Of a stretch of DNA of 64,000 nt, positions 37,401 through 48,740 are shown one piece after another. The translations under genes and the position numbers were made by a program. The notes beneath the pieces are model-generated. The model had not been told where the DNA came from, did no database searches, and saw only the letters and a list, made by a program, of their open reading frames with translations. Position 1 is the first letter of the stretch. Each line of letters begins with the position of its first letter. This DNA is from Brevipalpus yothersi (Eukaryota; Arthropoda; Arachnida; Trombidiformes; Tenuipalpidae): positions 124,001 to 188,000 of the forward strand of contig QZCP01000712.1 in NCBI GenBank assembly GCA_003956705.1, in the 5' to 3' direction.

Positions 37401-39593
37401 ATCCTCTGGATTACGATCACAGATGAACGTTTCAATCAGCTCATGTGTTCCTGAAGATAGGACAGCGGCTTCAATTTCCTTGTTTGCCAACAGATTTGCT
37501 GTCGCTAAGCAGGCATAGTATGCTATCTCATCATCATTGTGATGAGCAAGAGGAAAGAGCCATACAGGCGCTTGTTCCTTTATCATAGAACCATGATTCT
37601 CATTGCCACCATACAATGATAGGTTAGCCAATGCTGAGGCACAATTGCGAAGTGTTTGATTATCAGTGCTCCGGCAATGGTAAACAATCGCTTTGAGACC
37701 ACCCTTTTTGATCACATCTTTGCATGCTTCTTCCGAAACTCGAAACAGTTGACCCAAAAGTCCAGTACCCACACGCTCATGGGTGACTTTATTGGATCTA
37801 GTGAAATCACACGCTAGATTAACGATTTTCGTCAGCCCATTGTCAACTATATAGGTTCGATTTTCGTTCGACATTCCTTGTTCCAGAAGGCGTGCTGATT
37901 GGTACTTAATTTCTTCATCTGTTGACTTACTGCCACAGTTGTCGATGAGAATATCAAGGGCACCTGAATTCTTTAGGACGTCAGCAAGTTTATTGAGTAA
38001 ATCTTGATTGCTCATATTTTTTGCTCTCGCTTTCGAGATGGTCTCATTCATATCCTCGAGAATATTGAGAATTTCGCCCTCAGGAGGATTTTTCAAGCTC
38101 TCAGCTTGCGAAGTGAATTGTGAGATTATTTTGGAGGCTGGTAAAAATGCGCTGGGCAGTTCCATGATTTTCGGATCATGTTCGAGGAAAAACTTTTTTT
38201 CCTCGTTCGATTTGAGGCCAAGCAATTGGAAACTCATTTCAACACTTTGATTACCACGATCTGTGGATGGTTGATCATTGGGTGAGAAGGGTTCAGTTAT
38301 GATTGGTGATCCTGTGATGGAATTTGAGCCACTTTTCAGAGAAGAACTCATCACAGAGGAAGCGGAAGTGACCGTAGAGCAAGTCTTTGACACAAAACGA
38401 GAGCCTGAGGAAGTGGCTGAGGAAGAGGTGATATTCTTTTCCTCATGTCTAACCGATTTTTGAGACTTATATGTTGAAACACCACCATGGAGAAGCTCCT
38501 CGGAACTCATTTTGAAAGCTGATGATTTGGTAAGAGCATGCTGTTGATGTGATATAGAGTCACCGGTTTTTATTTGGCTCTGAAATCTGGCTAGAGAAGA
38601 TGATTCGTTGGATTTTCGATCATTACTTTCGATTGAAATATCTGATGTGTGAAATAATTTCTCTTGCTTTTTTCTAGTGATGGAACCTTCATTTGAATTA
38701 TCGTCAGAGATGAAAGATTTTTTCGCTTCTGATGAAACACTTCGCGTTTTGAGTCTTTCGGATGAAGGTGGAGAAGAATTTTCTTGGTCCGAATCTGGTG
38801 ATCGTGGTGAAGTCACAATTGGCTCTGCATCAATTTGGTCTGGATATTCGGGTGATGATTTACAAACAAGAGACAATCCTTGATTTTTGGCCACTGAATG
38901 TACTCGTGAGTTATCCATATTATCTACACTATGGATAGTAATGCTATTTTGGCTTGTTAACAGGGGAGATGTTACTGGTTTGTTGAGCTCATCACTGGAA
39001 TACTTGGATCTTGTGGAAAGAGGAGGAAAATTTCGTCCAGATGCTGGAGATAAAGGTCGACTATCACTTGTGGGTGACTTTTGTTCAATATTTGGAGATG
39101 ATCCTAGAATCAAATTCTTGGAACGAGCACTAGTCGATATTGGTGGCAGATTGTTCACTTTGATTTGACTGAGATTTCCGACACTGTTCGAGTTTGTATT
39201 ACGAGCCGTATGTTTTTCTGCTATTTCATGGAACATGACGAAATCGACAATTTTGAATGAATGAATTGGTCTAAACAATGGGAGGCTTTTCAAAATGATG
39301 CATCAAGAGTTAAGTGAAATGGTGGTTAGCTTGGAATAAGTTGAGAAAAGTAATATGTATGGTAGAATTGGAAAGAGCACAAGAAAGCCAAGAGCTATGA
39401 TCAGGAGAAAGTGAATCGGAAAGCATGCTGGCCTAAATTTAGCGAATAAATTTGGAGAGCAACGAGAGAGGGCTATTAGGTTAACTTATTGGGAGAAATG
39501 AAAAGTTTGGAAAACGATCTTACCTGGATCATCATCTTTTGCTTTGTCACTGAGGCTCTTGTTTTTGAACACCGAGCTGAATGCTTTCTTCAT
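34476..39593 (-). CDS. Sarm: SARM: ARM-SAM-TIR NAD+ hydrolase
   Basis: Exons on the minus strand: 39593(or further 5')-39524, 39217-37242, 37120-36944, 36296-35936, 35824-35538, 34876-34755 and 34665-34476; about 1060 residues, all phases consistent. The large exon has a Ser-rich N-terminal region and then the ARM domain (SARLLEQGMSNENRTYIVDN, HERVGTGLLGQLFRVSEEAC, QTLRNCASALANLSLYGG). Exons 3-4 encode two SAM domains (VPLWTVQDVIIWVKQ; DGDILLQLTENMLQYDLKIE). The TIR domain reads DAFISYRRSNGSQLASLL, FSVFIDIERLEAGKF, ILVLSPNSLDRC, CKDWVHK, then EIQAALQSKCNIIPIMDNF. The glutamate of EIQAAL corresponds to the catalytic Glu (E642 in human SARM1), so NADase activity is expected. Role from the family: axon degeneration and innate immune or stress signalling. 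The 5' start is uncertain: the first exon is open beyond the ATG to a possible acceptor at 39641. Confidence 0.92.
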
Positions 39594-39674
39594 TCTTTTC
39601 CACTTGAGCTTCTTTTTTACACCAAGAGCAAGGTGTAAAGATCTTTGGAGAGGATTAGAGAAGAGAGGCAACAA

Positions 39675-40532
39675 GTTAAAAAAGTGAGAGTAGCAAATGG
39701 AGGGAAAAGCTCAAATCATGTTCCCAAGCCAAATGTGGGATAGATGAGATGGCATTGGGGTGACTGTGAAGAATTGAGAAGAGCTCAAAAAGTTTACAGC
39801 AAACAAACCAATAAATAGAGCAAGAGGATGTCGCGCTAGAGAGGAACAAATTTTCGAGGAACATTGCAAGTTAGAGGGAAGAAAAAAAAATTACACAGAG
39901 AGAGAAAGCGAAAGAAGATGATTAAGAGTATACTGTAATTCATCTCATTACACCATGAGTTGATGCCAAGATTTTACTTTTAGCCGATTGTACCTATTTT
40001 TATTCGACAGCCAAGATGAGCAACCCTCGACTTGACTATACATTATTCGTCGTTTAGTAGATACAGCAGAAAAAGTTCACGAGGATGCCGATTATTCGAA
40101 TATTTCATCCAAGCGTGTGAAAAACAATAATCCTTCCTCTCAGAACAAGAGAAAATGATTCCAACGAAAAGTATGCTCAAATTTTATTGTTTTTTCCTGA
40201 ATAGCTGTATGCAAATGGAAATTCTCGTGATATTCTTCACTCATACTGAGTAATCTCATTCTGGGAATCTGGGTGAACTTTTCCGAAGATAGAGAGAGAG
40301 AGAGAAGAATCTCTCTCTTCACTTTGAGCGCCACTCTCAAGCTGCTTGCCATGTGATGTTGTTTGTTTTGGATTGTAGGCATTCGAGATTGAAAAAGTTC
40401 CAATCCTATCAATGATCGTTGAACAAGTTCATTCGTTGTGAATCTTTCTACGATGATTTTTTGTCCCAACAGTTAGATTCTGATGTTGTTAATCTTCAGG
40501 AAGCTAATCAGCTAGTTTATTGGTTGATCACA
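39675..40532. other. Divergent intergenic stretch between SARM and MTG2
   Basis: Presumed shared upstream region. It contains a short GA tract (about 40290-40306) and no recognisable coding sequence. Additional 5' exons of SARM may lie here, but none was identified. Confidence 0.4.
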
Positions 40533-41882
40533 ATGAGCATACAAGCCTTACGATTGTGTACTTTGCATCTTGTGAATAGCTCGAAGACTTCGATCTGCTC
40601 TAGAAATGTGAATATAAATTTCCTCAGGCGAATCATCTCCACTGATCAGTCTGAAAATGAATCAGGTTCATTGAAACACTATTATTCTACCTTCGAGGAT
40701 GAATCCGGTAATCCATTGGAACCTTCTGGGAGCCTAACTTATTCTAGACCAATCAGAAATGCAAAGTCAAAAGCTCTTATTGCCAAGGTAAGTAACTGAT
40801 TATATTTTTCATGTCGCTCATTTTTCCCATCATTTTTGCAGAGACATCATTTTGTTGATTCTAAAAATGTCAAATTCAATGCTGGTAAGGGAGGAGATGG
40901 AAAGATATCATTTTTACGTCTATGGTGCAACGATAAAGCTGGCCCTGATGGTGGAGATGGTGGCAATGGAGGTCACATAATTTTGAGAGTTAATTCTCAA
41001 GTTAAATCCCTTGCGAATATACAGCCTTTTTACAACGGAAATGCCGGAGAAAATGGCCTGTCCAAGGATATGTTCGGCAAAGATGGAGAACATTTAATCA
41101 TCGATGTCCCTAAGGGAACTCTTGTCAGAAAAATGCATGGTGAAGTTATTGCTGATCTCGAACGTGAAGGAAGCTTGTATGTGGTCGCTCGTGGTGGAGC
41201 AGGAGGCAAAGGCAATCATTTCTATCTCTCTGATCAAAATCGCCATCCAGCAGTGGCTGAAGCTGGGGCTAAAGGTGAATTTGCTGAAGTGAGGTTGGAA
41301 ATGAGATGTATGGCTCATGCAGGATTGATAGGTTTCCCGAACGCTGGCAAATCAACTCTTCTCAAAGCGATTTCCAGAGCACAGCCCAAAGTTGCTAGCT
41401 ATGCGTTCACCACTCGAAATCCATATGTTGGCATCGTTCATTATGATGATTACGAGCAAGTTGCAGTCGCTGATTTACCTGGGCTTATTGAGGGAGCTCA
41501 CAAAAATGTTGGAATGGGTCTTCGATTCCTTAAGCATGTGGAAAAGTGTGTATGCTTGTTTTTTGTGATCGATATATCCCAAAAGAATCCCTCAAATCAA
41601 TTGAAAGCTCTCAAGTTTGAGTTGGATCAATACAAACCAGGTTTGTCCAAAAAACCACATGCAGTTCTAGCTTCTAAATACGATTCTGATGGTTTGGATG
41701 AAAATTTAGATGAATTGAAAGAATATATTAAATCAACTACACCAGAAGGGGTTGAACCACTAGAAGTGATACCTATTTCCGGAAAATATGGTTATAATTT
41801 GACTAAATTTTTAAGACATTTAAGAGATCTTTATGATTTGTATAATAAACCGGATCCAGACGAAGAAGGCTTCGTTTGGTGA
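40533..41882 (+). CDS. Mitochondrial Obg-family GTPase (MTG2/GTPBP5)
   Basis: Two exons, 40533-40787 and 40842-41882; 431 residues (human MTG2 is 406). The N-terminal about 60 residues are basic, Ser/Leu-rich and acid-poor, consistent with a mitochondrial targeting peptide. The second exon encodes the Obg fold (VKFNAGKGGDGKISFLR, GGDGGNGGHIIL, KDMFGKDGEHLIIDVPKGT, ARGGAGGKGNHFY) and then the G domain: G1 GFPNAGKST, G2 region YAFTTRNPYVG, G3 DLPGLIEGAHKNVGMGLRFL, and a G4-like region with ASKYD, where NKxD is usual. The family assists late assembly of the mitochondrial large ribosomal subunit at the inner membrane. OXA1L begins only 430 bp downstream on the same strand. The start could instead be the in-frame upstream non-ATG region, but 40533 is the first suitable ATG. 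Confidence 0.93.
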
Positions 41883-42313
41883 ATTATCATCTTTACTCAT
41901 CTTCATATCACTAAATACAACCTTTATACATTATATTTAGCACTTTCTAGCATTCATCTGTGAGAATTTATCTTATATAACTCTCTCAAACAAGCCTAAT
42001 TCTACTCTCATTGACATTCAAATATCTTCTAAGTTTTCTTGAAAAATTTATCACAACTTTTGTGAACTCAATTCCTCTTAGAAGAGTTTCTGGAATCAAT
42101 CTGACAATGATTATGAAACTCTGGGGAATAATCTGAACTTGCACCAAGAATCGAGTCAATCATACGGCGCAGTATCTAAAGTTGCACATGTTTTGAACTT
42201 GAAATGTGTGTTGCATGTGTTTTTCTTGATGATTATGTTATGGTTGAAGTTTGTTTGATTGTTCAATTAAGCAATAGAATTTTTTGATTCGGATCGTGAA
42301 TATTGGGCTCAAT

Positions 42314-43907
42314 ATGAATACTCTCGTGTATCGTGTGATTGTGCCTGAAATTTCTAGGAAATCTCAATCTAGACTCTTGTCTTCTTGCTCCTGTAACCGG
42401 CAATGGCAACGAAAATTGTCATTCAGAGTTCGACGTGAAGGTTTACTAATCAATCGAATTCGTAATCATAATCCACACAATTTTGGATTACCAGCTTTTT
42501 GTTCTAGTTTATCGAGTGCATCAAATGTGGAATCTCTCAATCCACTGACGCAGCCAATGGCTATTTCAGAGATCACCGAGGAAATTGAAAAACTTTCCAG
42601 TGACTCCAATTTATTGCTTGATTCAGAGAGCAAGCCCATCTCGAGTATTGATATAAGTGAATTTACGACTGATCCTGTTGCTACCATCAGCGAAAATCTT
42701 TTGACTGCCTCAGACATTGGTCTCACATGGTGGTGTCCTCCAAGTAAGATTATCTCCTACCTTTCAATCATACAAAAAATTTCATCCTCGTTCTCCTCAG
42801 ATCTAGTCTTCCAAGCTCTTATGGGTCTTCATGATTACTTACCTTGGATTGGTGCTATCGGCGTAGTGACCATCATTTCTCGAACAATTGCATTCCCACT
42901 AATGATAAAGAATCAAAGTAAGGCGTTGTCATCTTTGCAAAGCTGAATCATAATTCATTCTCATTCTCATTCTTCAGAGACGTCAACTAGAATCACCGAA
43001 GACTATAAATCAATCAGCAAGTCACTAGAAGACTTCAAGAAAGCAAAGATGGAAAATGATCAAGTCTCGAGTAAGTTGAAAATAATCTATTAATTGTCTC
43101 TGCCCTAACTCCATCGAATTCTCAGTTCTTATGGCAGCAAACAAGTATGTGAACGCTACAACAAAAATGCAATTAGGAGCAATCAAGATGTTCCTTCCAA
43201 TGGGTGGTCTAGTAAGTTTTTTCTGGATAAAAACTCCTAGCTGTTGAACTAATCAAACTATCTTAACTTTTCAGGCAGTCATTTTTACTAGCAATTTCTT
43301 TGCTATCAGAGCAATGGCAACTTATCAAATACCTTCTATGAAAGATGGAGGTTTCCTTTGGTTTCAAAATCTTGTCGCGGCTGATCCATACTACATTCTA
43401 CCGTTGCTGACTGCTTTAACAACTTATGCTGTTATCAAAACAGGAGCAGAAGGTTAGTATTTTGGTAGGTTTTTCTCTAGAATTTCATTAAAAATTTCAT
43501 TCAGGTCCCCCAGATCCTAGGATGGCTCAAGCCATGAAATTTTTGCCTCATTTTCTCTGTCCATTGATTTTCATCGGTGGAACGATGTTCCCTGCCGCAT
43601 TAAATGTTTACTGGCTCTTCAACAACACATTATCTTTGGTTCAAGTTAGTTTGCTTCGTACTCAGGGTGCAAGAAATTTTTTTGGCATAAAACAACAGAA
43701 ACCAGACCCTTCTGTTCAAGCTACCATACTAGCTGCAAAAGATGGTAAGTTGGAGAAGTTTCCTCATATTTTGATGATCATCTCATTCCTTTTTTCAATT
43801 CAGAACTTCAAGATGCCTTCAGAATCATTAATGAGGCAGTTAAAAACACTCCACGAGGAGAGCTTATTCAAAAACTTGGAAAGTTGAAGAATGAAGAAAA
43901 GAAATAG
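42314..43907 (+). CDS. OXA1L mitochondrial inner-membrane insertase
   Basis: Six exons join in frame: 42314-42917, 42978-43070, 43126-43211, 43275-43452, 43505-43744 and 43804-43907; 434 residues, the usual OXA1L length (human about 435). The N-terminus (MNTLVYRVIVPEISRKS and an Arg-rich stretch) is a probable presequence. The YidC/Oxa1 core starts at LHDYLPWIGAIGVVTIISRT (TM1), has an Arg/Lys-rich matrix loop, IKMFLPMGGLAVIFTSNFFA, FLWFQNLVAADPYYILPLLT and the last TM region LCPLIFIGGTMFPAALNVYW. A charged matrix tail (LGKLKNEEKK) could contact the mitoribosome. All introns are 50-65 nt. Role: co-translational insertion of mitochondrially encoded subunits. Confidence 0.95.
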
Positions 43908-44248
43908 CTGTCGTTTTCTACTCTCTTTTGTGATAGAATATTGATCCAAATTATCGACAAGAGTCAACCTACAAGAAGCAGAGCGTACTACCGGTGGTGT
44001 TCCATGGATTGCTAAGAGACGCCCTGTAAATTGGAATTTATACAGGACAAATCCGAGTCTGAAGGGACAGAAGATCGCTATTCATTGTTCAAATTCTCAA
44101 ATATTTGTGCCATCGTTGAGAGTATCGCACAAGATCAGTGAGATAAGGCAAAGAGGTCAAAAAAGCATGAAAATATTATTATTATGAGGACGAGTGCTCG
44201 TCTTTTATGACAAGATTTTACAATATGAAATCTCTCCTTGAATATTGC
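43908..44248. other. 3' region between convergent OXA1L and OS-9
   Basis: Short probable 3' UTRs of the two genes; no coding sequence recognised. Confidence 0.5.
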
Positions 44249-45359
44249 CTAGTCTGTTGATTTGGTCTGATTCCCCTGCTTAAACTGTGATGATCCTTTG
44301 GGTTCTTTTGGAGAATCTCCTAGCGAGAAACAATCGATTGCAATTTCAGCTCCCACATCATTCTTAAAATCAGGATGAGCGCATAGAAGAGGAGTCATCA
44401 CGATGGCTTCATATTCGCAAGAATAAGTTTCCTTGATTGATGAAAGCTCGTGCCTTGATTCATCATTACAAACGTAGAGAACCCTCGTGAATCGTGGTTT
44501 GCTATTGAGATCACATGTTGTTCCACCCGTCATATTAATTTCGATGTACGGTAGATGTACTCCATCAATCAACACCGTTGGCCTTTTTTCACCTTTAATT
44601 TTCGACTCTTCCATTTTTTGTTCATACTCTTTTTCACTCGCTTTGAGTTGAGAGAGATCATATTCACCAAGGAAATATTCTTGACCAAAGCTCTGCAAAA
44701 TGATACAAAAGAGTTTCAATAAATGATCGAGTGGAGATGTAACTTTTCCACTTACCTTTTCGTGAGACTCGTGGTGGAATTGTTTAATATGTCTACCGTG
44801 ACACAATTCATAACTCCAATATTGCTCAAGTCTGAAGGAGCATACTTCTCTTGAAAACAAGGGAAACAAGAGCTTGTATGGATTCAATTCAACCTCAGAC
44901 TCATTATGCATATTTTTCTCCGACTAAATTAGGAAATAGGATAATTGCGAATGAGTGTCAGAATGCCACATATTAAATTAATAGATGTACTCACTGTGGA
45001 CTGAGCAGCAGGGAGAATGCATTGATATTTCTCTTTGTCAGCTGTGATCATGTTAAGAACTCCATCGGCATCGAATGTCTGTCATTAATGAAGGAAAGAA
45101 AAGATTATCAACTGATTGAAGTAATTGGAGAATATTTTTCACGGCTCAAAGGTACCAATGACTATACCTCATCGTTCTTATTATCAAAACTGGATGAATT
45201 GGCAGAGCTTTTAATCCCGAGTTCCGAATCTTTTGGTAAAGGCCCCCTCCAATTGATCTTGTAGAAAGATTCTTTCTGATGTCCTGTTGCTTCGAGGACA
45301 CAGATAAATAGAAATATCACTAATTGTCTCTTCATCACAACGCACCGATTGGGAAACAT
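44249..45359 (-). CDS. OS-9-type ER lectin with MRH domain
   Basis: Minus-strand exons 45359 (or ATG 45335)-45168, 45078-44995, 44923-44756 and 44692-44249, all phase 0; 287-295 residues. The start has a signal peptide (MKRQLVIFLFICVLEATG). One mannose-6-phosphate-receptor-homology domain follows: KYQCILPAAQ, LEQYWSYELCHGRHIKQFHH, a stretch with KRPTVLIDG, then CDLNSKPRFTRVLYVCNDES and ETYSCEYEAIVMTPLLC, with the Tyr/Trp, Gln, Arg, Glu and Tyr residues expected for glycan binding. A single MRH domain favours OS-9 over ERLEC1, which has two. Role: recognises trimmed mannose glycans on misfolded ER proteins and passes them to the HRD1/SEL1L ligase. No C-terminal HDEL-like signal. The next upstream gene on the same strand, FAF2, acts later in the same pathway. 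Confidence 0.9.
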
Positions 45360-46578
45360 GTTTCCTCAGAGATTGATCCTCAGCGAAGTCAAATGACTAG
45401 TCATCATTGAGTGATCCAAGAGAGAAGATGAGTTCAGAGATCATTAAAAAGATAATCCAGAGTATCAAATTATCATCAACTGATCAGTTCACCACGTTGA
45501 ATGGTATTCAAACACCGAACACAACTATCACCAGAAACAACAACAGATAATGATTCGAAGAACAAAACAGCGTCATCAAAACATCACAACTTGAGGGGAG
45601 TCAAGAGAGTGAGAGACAGAGAGAAAAAGAGAGAGAAGGAGAAAGAGAAAGAGAAAGAGAGTGATGAGACTCTCTCTCTCTTTTTCTCTCTCTTTTACTC
45701 AGGTAAGAAGGCTTCCCGTAGCTCGATGATGGATAGAAAAATGGTCAAGCCAATTTAGGTGACTAATTAATTGGATCAAATTAATAATGATGCTGGGAAA
45801 GATTGAATTCATCTTAGCAAGTTTCAAATTCTCTTATAGAGTGACTATAAAAGAGTTTTATTAGACTCTACTGTTTCATCGACAAAAGTTATCGTCTTGG
45901 AGAAAGTATAGAAGGAAGCTGATGAGGTCTCTAAGATTTTCCGTGTTCCTATCATAATTTAGACTGGGTCTGAACTTTATATCAATGGAAGCTGCCAAAT
46001 AAGTTTGAAAGATGAATTATAATTTGTAAGAGTATCACAATTTGAGACTTTCTCAAGTCACATCTTCAGTTGAATTTCTCATGGGTAACAGTCTTGGTAA
46101 GTTGTTCTTGATCAAGTTTTAGAAGCTTACGTACAAATTAGTGGAGGTTGAATAGAGCACGAATGTACCGGAGAATAAAGTTTGTCCTGAATCTTCGATT
46201 GGTCCCACGAAGAATTCAAAGAAAGTTTAAATGAGAAGTGTATATATGTATAACCGTAAACTCATGACCAAACTTGGAAGATTTGGTTAATCATCGGACT
46301 CTTGAAAGCGAACATGAGTTTATGGCTCATTCAAGTTGTTCACACAGATGAGAGATAAAGCATCTTGAAAAAATATAGCAAAAAGTCCACAAAGCCAATG
46401 GAAGCATAGGTTGAAATTAACTCAAACGCTTCTCCATTTTGACCTGATTAAATGAGAGAGAATCGTGGGATAAAGATTTTAGTTACATGGGAGAATCTTG
46501 AACATGACAAGAATTTCTTAATTTCTTAACAAAATGAGGTTTCGTTACAAATGATATCTAGGTGATGAGTTCCGGAGA
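45360..46578. other. Intergenic stretch between OS-9 and FAF2
   Basis: OS-9 promoter and FAF2 3' UTR. Contains a GA/GAAA run (45601-45660) and a CT run (45670-45695) that form a perfect inverted repeat. No coding sequence recognised; the open frame at about 45501 is a read through the repeat. Confidence 0.5.
45618..45691. repeat. Purine/pyrimidine inverted repeat, perfect 19-bp arms
   Basis: Arm 45618-45636 (AGAGAG, five A, GAGAGAGA) and arm 45673-45691 are exact reverse complements, with a 36-nt spacer that is itself mostly GA/GAAA. Upstream of the OS-9 start. Confidence 0.85.
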
Positions 46579-48049
46579 TTAGGCTTCCAGATCGTTGACA
46601 AAAAGAACTTCGGCTTTCTTGAGGCCAAGACTTTCCAGAGAAGGCAAAGGTTCTGCAGTCCCATTTGAAGCAGCCTGAGAATTCCATAGAGGATCATCAA
46701 GAGATGGAGGACGACCTGGCAACTCTCTTCTGGGGAAGTTCGTTGTCATTTGAAATTTTAAAGGGCTTGCATCTTGACAGAATACAAAATAGTAGAGACT
46801 CATGACTGAGTCTGATTTTCTAAACCTGCGTTCAAGCCTTGATCCATCAGGAAACTTAATCATTAAACGCATTGCATTTGGATCGGTCGGACTAGGCTCA
46901 CTAGGAATTTTCCCGGCCAATTCGAGCTTTAGTTTTATGAGCTGCTCTCTCTTCTTTATTTCATTCATTTCACGTTCATTTTTCTCCCTTTCTTCGTTTT
47001 CTTTTCTTTTTCGTTCTTCGGCTTTTTTGCGATCTTTTTCTTGATCTGCGCGCAGAGATTCCTCATAGGCTTTGTCTTGCTCCTCACGAAGCATTCGATT
47101 CATATCGCGTTCTTCTCTTTCAAGACGCGCAGTAATGAGAGAAACCTCGTTATCTTCGATACCTCTTTGTAATCGACTGCAAAAGTAAGCGAAATAAAAC
47201 AAATCATTTGTTGTGTTGACAAATTTGAAACGAAAAAGTGGAGCCAACATAGTGCTATACTCACCTTAGAAAACGTTCCACTGATGTATTGCCAACGAAT
47301 TTTTCCACAACTGTCATCTGATTATCAACTAAAGTGACCAATGCAAGCAGGGGAAACGTATTCTCCCTCAGTGACTGTAAAACTTTGTATCCCTCCGATG
47401 AATCAGTAGAGCAAGCCCAAAAAAATATCCTATTTCTAGTAAGATAATTTATCACCTCATTGTGTGTCAACACATTAGTACAAAAATCTTGAGCTTCTAC
47501 GCTGTGAGGATTGTGAAGGTAGATCAATAGGAATCTCAATTCCTTCTTGGCATCTTTTATGGCTACCATGTATCGAGGGGGAAAGAAGGATACGTTATCA
47601 AGAAGGACGGGAGAGAGGGAGAGAAAAGGAGAAAAAAAATAAGAAAAAGAAAAGATTAGCCAACAAACAAGACAAGATTTTTCCTTGAACAATGAGCGAG
47701 AGAAGTATTGCTACAAAAGTGACAGTAAAACATTTGTTTGCCCAACATGATATTTCATATTTTCGCACATACTCATCAATGTAGGTTTGCATTGATGAAT
47801 AGAATATCTTCTAGTGGATTATCAAAGCTAATCGTATTGAGGAAAAGAAAGACATCAGTGAAGCCATTTACCTTGACTATATGACCCTTGATAGAATTCC
47901 GGATGTTGGGTACCGAAGGATCGTTCAAAATTTGCGATGAACTTCAACACATCACCAACCGGATCGGAGGTATCACGGAAGAAGGATGTTATAAATCGGA
48001 TGAGGTAGCGTATTAGGTCCACAAAACGTTCGAAAAAATATCTGATCAT
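46579..48049 (-). CDS. FAF2/UBXD8-type UAS-UBX protein (N-terminus incomplete)
   Basis: Exons 48049 (open to about 48087)-47872, 47562-47265 and 47176-46579; 357 residues from the first ATG. Exon 1 has an amphipathic or hydrophobic stretch (FFERFVDLIRYLIRFITSFF) and TSDPVGDVLKFIANFERSFG with HPEFYQGSYSQ. Exon 2 is the UAS thioredoxin-like domain (AIKDAKKELRFLLIYLHN, RIFFWACSTDSSEGYKVLQS). Exon 3 has a long charged coiled coil (EREERDMNRMLREEQDKAYE) and a C-terminal UBX domain (RLMIKFPDGSRLERRFRKSD, NFPRREL with the p97-binding FPR turn, KAEVLFVNDLEA). The order matches FAF2. Role: recruits p97/VCP to the ER membrane and lipid droplets in ERAD. The expected N-terminal UBA domain and first half of the membrane hairpin were not found upstream; a possible acceptor at 48088 (gatattcag) suggests a missing 5' exon. 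Confidence 0.87.
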
Positions 48050-48740
48050 TGGTGGCGTTTGGTATGATGTTTGATTATTGTCATCGCCTGAATATCAACA
48101 ATCGAACGCATACACAAACATATACAGACACACACACACAGTTTGTCCTGAAAAAAAATCTTCCTCTCTTGCCAATACCCTCAATTTGCAATATACTGAT
48201 GATGATTACAGAAATGATCTTTCTACCTTTCCCTAAATTATGATAAACTCTTGCACATTGAGCAACTATAAAAGAACCCACACACTCACACAATAGATAT
48301 AAGATTTGTCGTTACTTAATAATATACAAAAAAAAATTTACACTACACATCTAAGAAACTAATTGTAATTGAAATCATCATGTTCAAAATTGCTGTTAAT
48401 TTAAACACTTTTTAAAAAATATCAACATACAAAAACTCTCGCAATTTCAACTCTTTAAATGTCCTCTACTGCCCTCTACTGTGAGCCTTTTAAAATACTA
48501 AAAATTTCCTTTTCTACTACTACAGTGACCTCTGGTGATCCATCATTATGTAGGCCGCTAGTAAAGCGGCAAAAGTAGCAGCATCTACTGGTAATTTTGA
48601 GAACTAAAATTTTTGCCTCTCTCTCAAAACTCACAGCAACGCTCTCTCTCAGTTTGAATCGAGACTCATTTCTTCTTGTGTGTGTCTGTATACCGTGCGT
48701 TGTATAGCCCATACAGAAAACGAGTAAATATATACATGAA

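Noticed and set aside
45501..45758. 85-codon plus-strand frame rich in Lys/Glu/Arg
   Set aside because: Reads through the GA/CT inverted repeat; no homology and no splice context.
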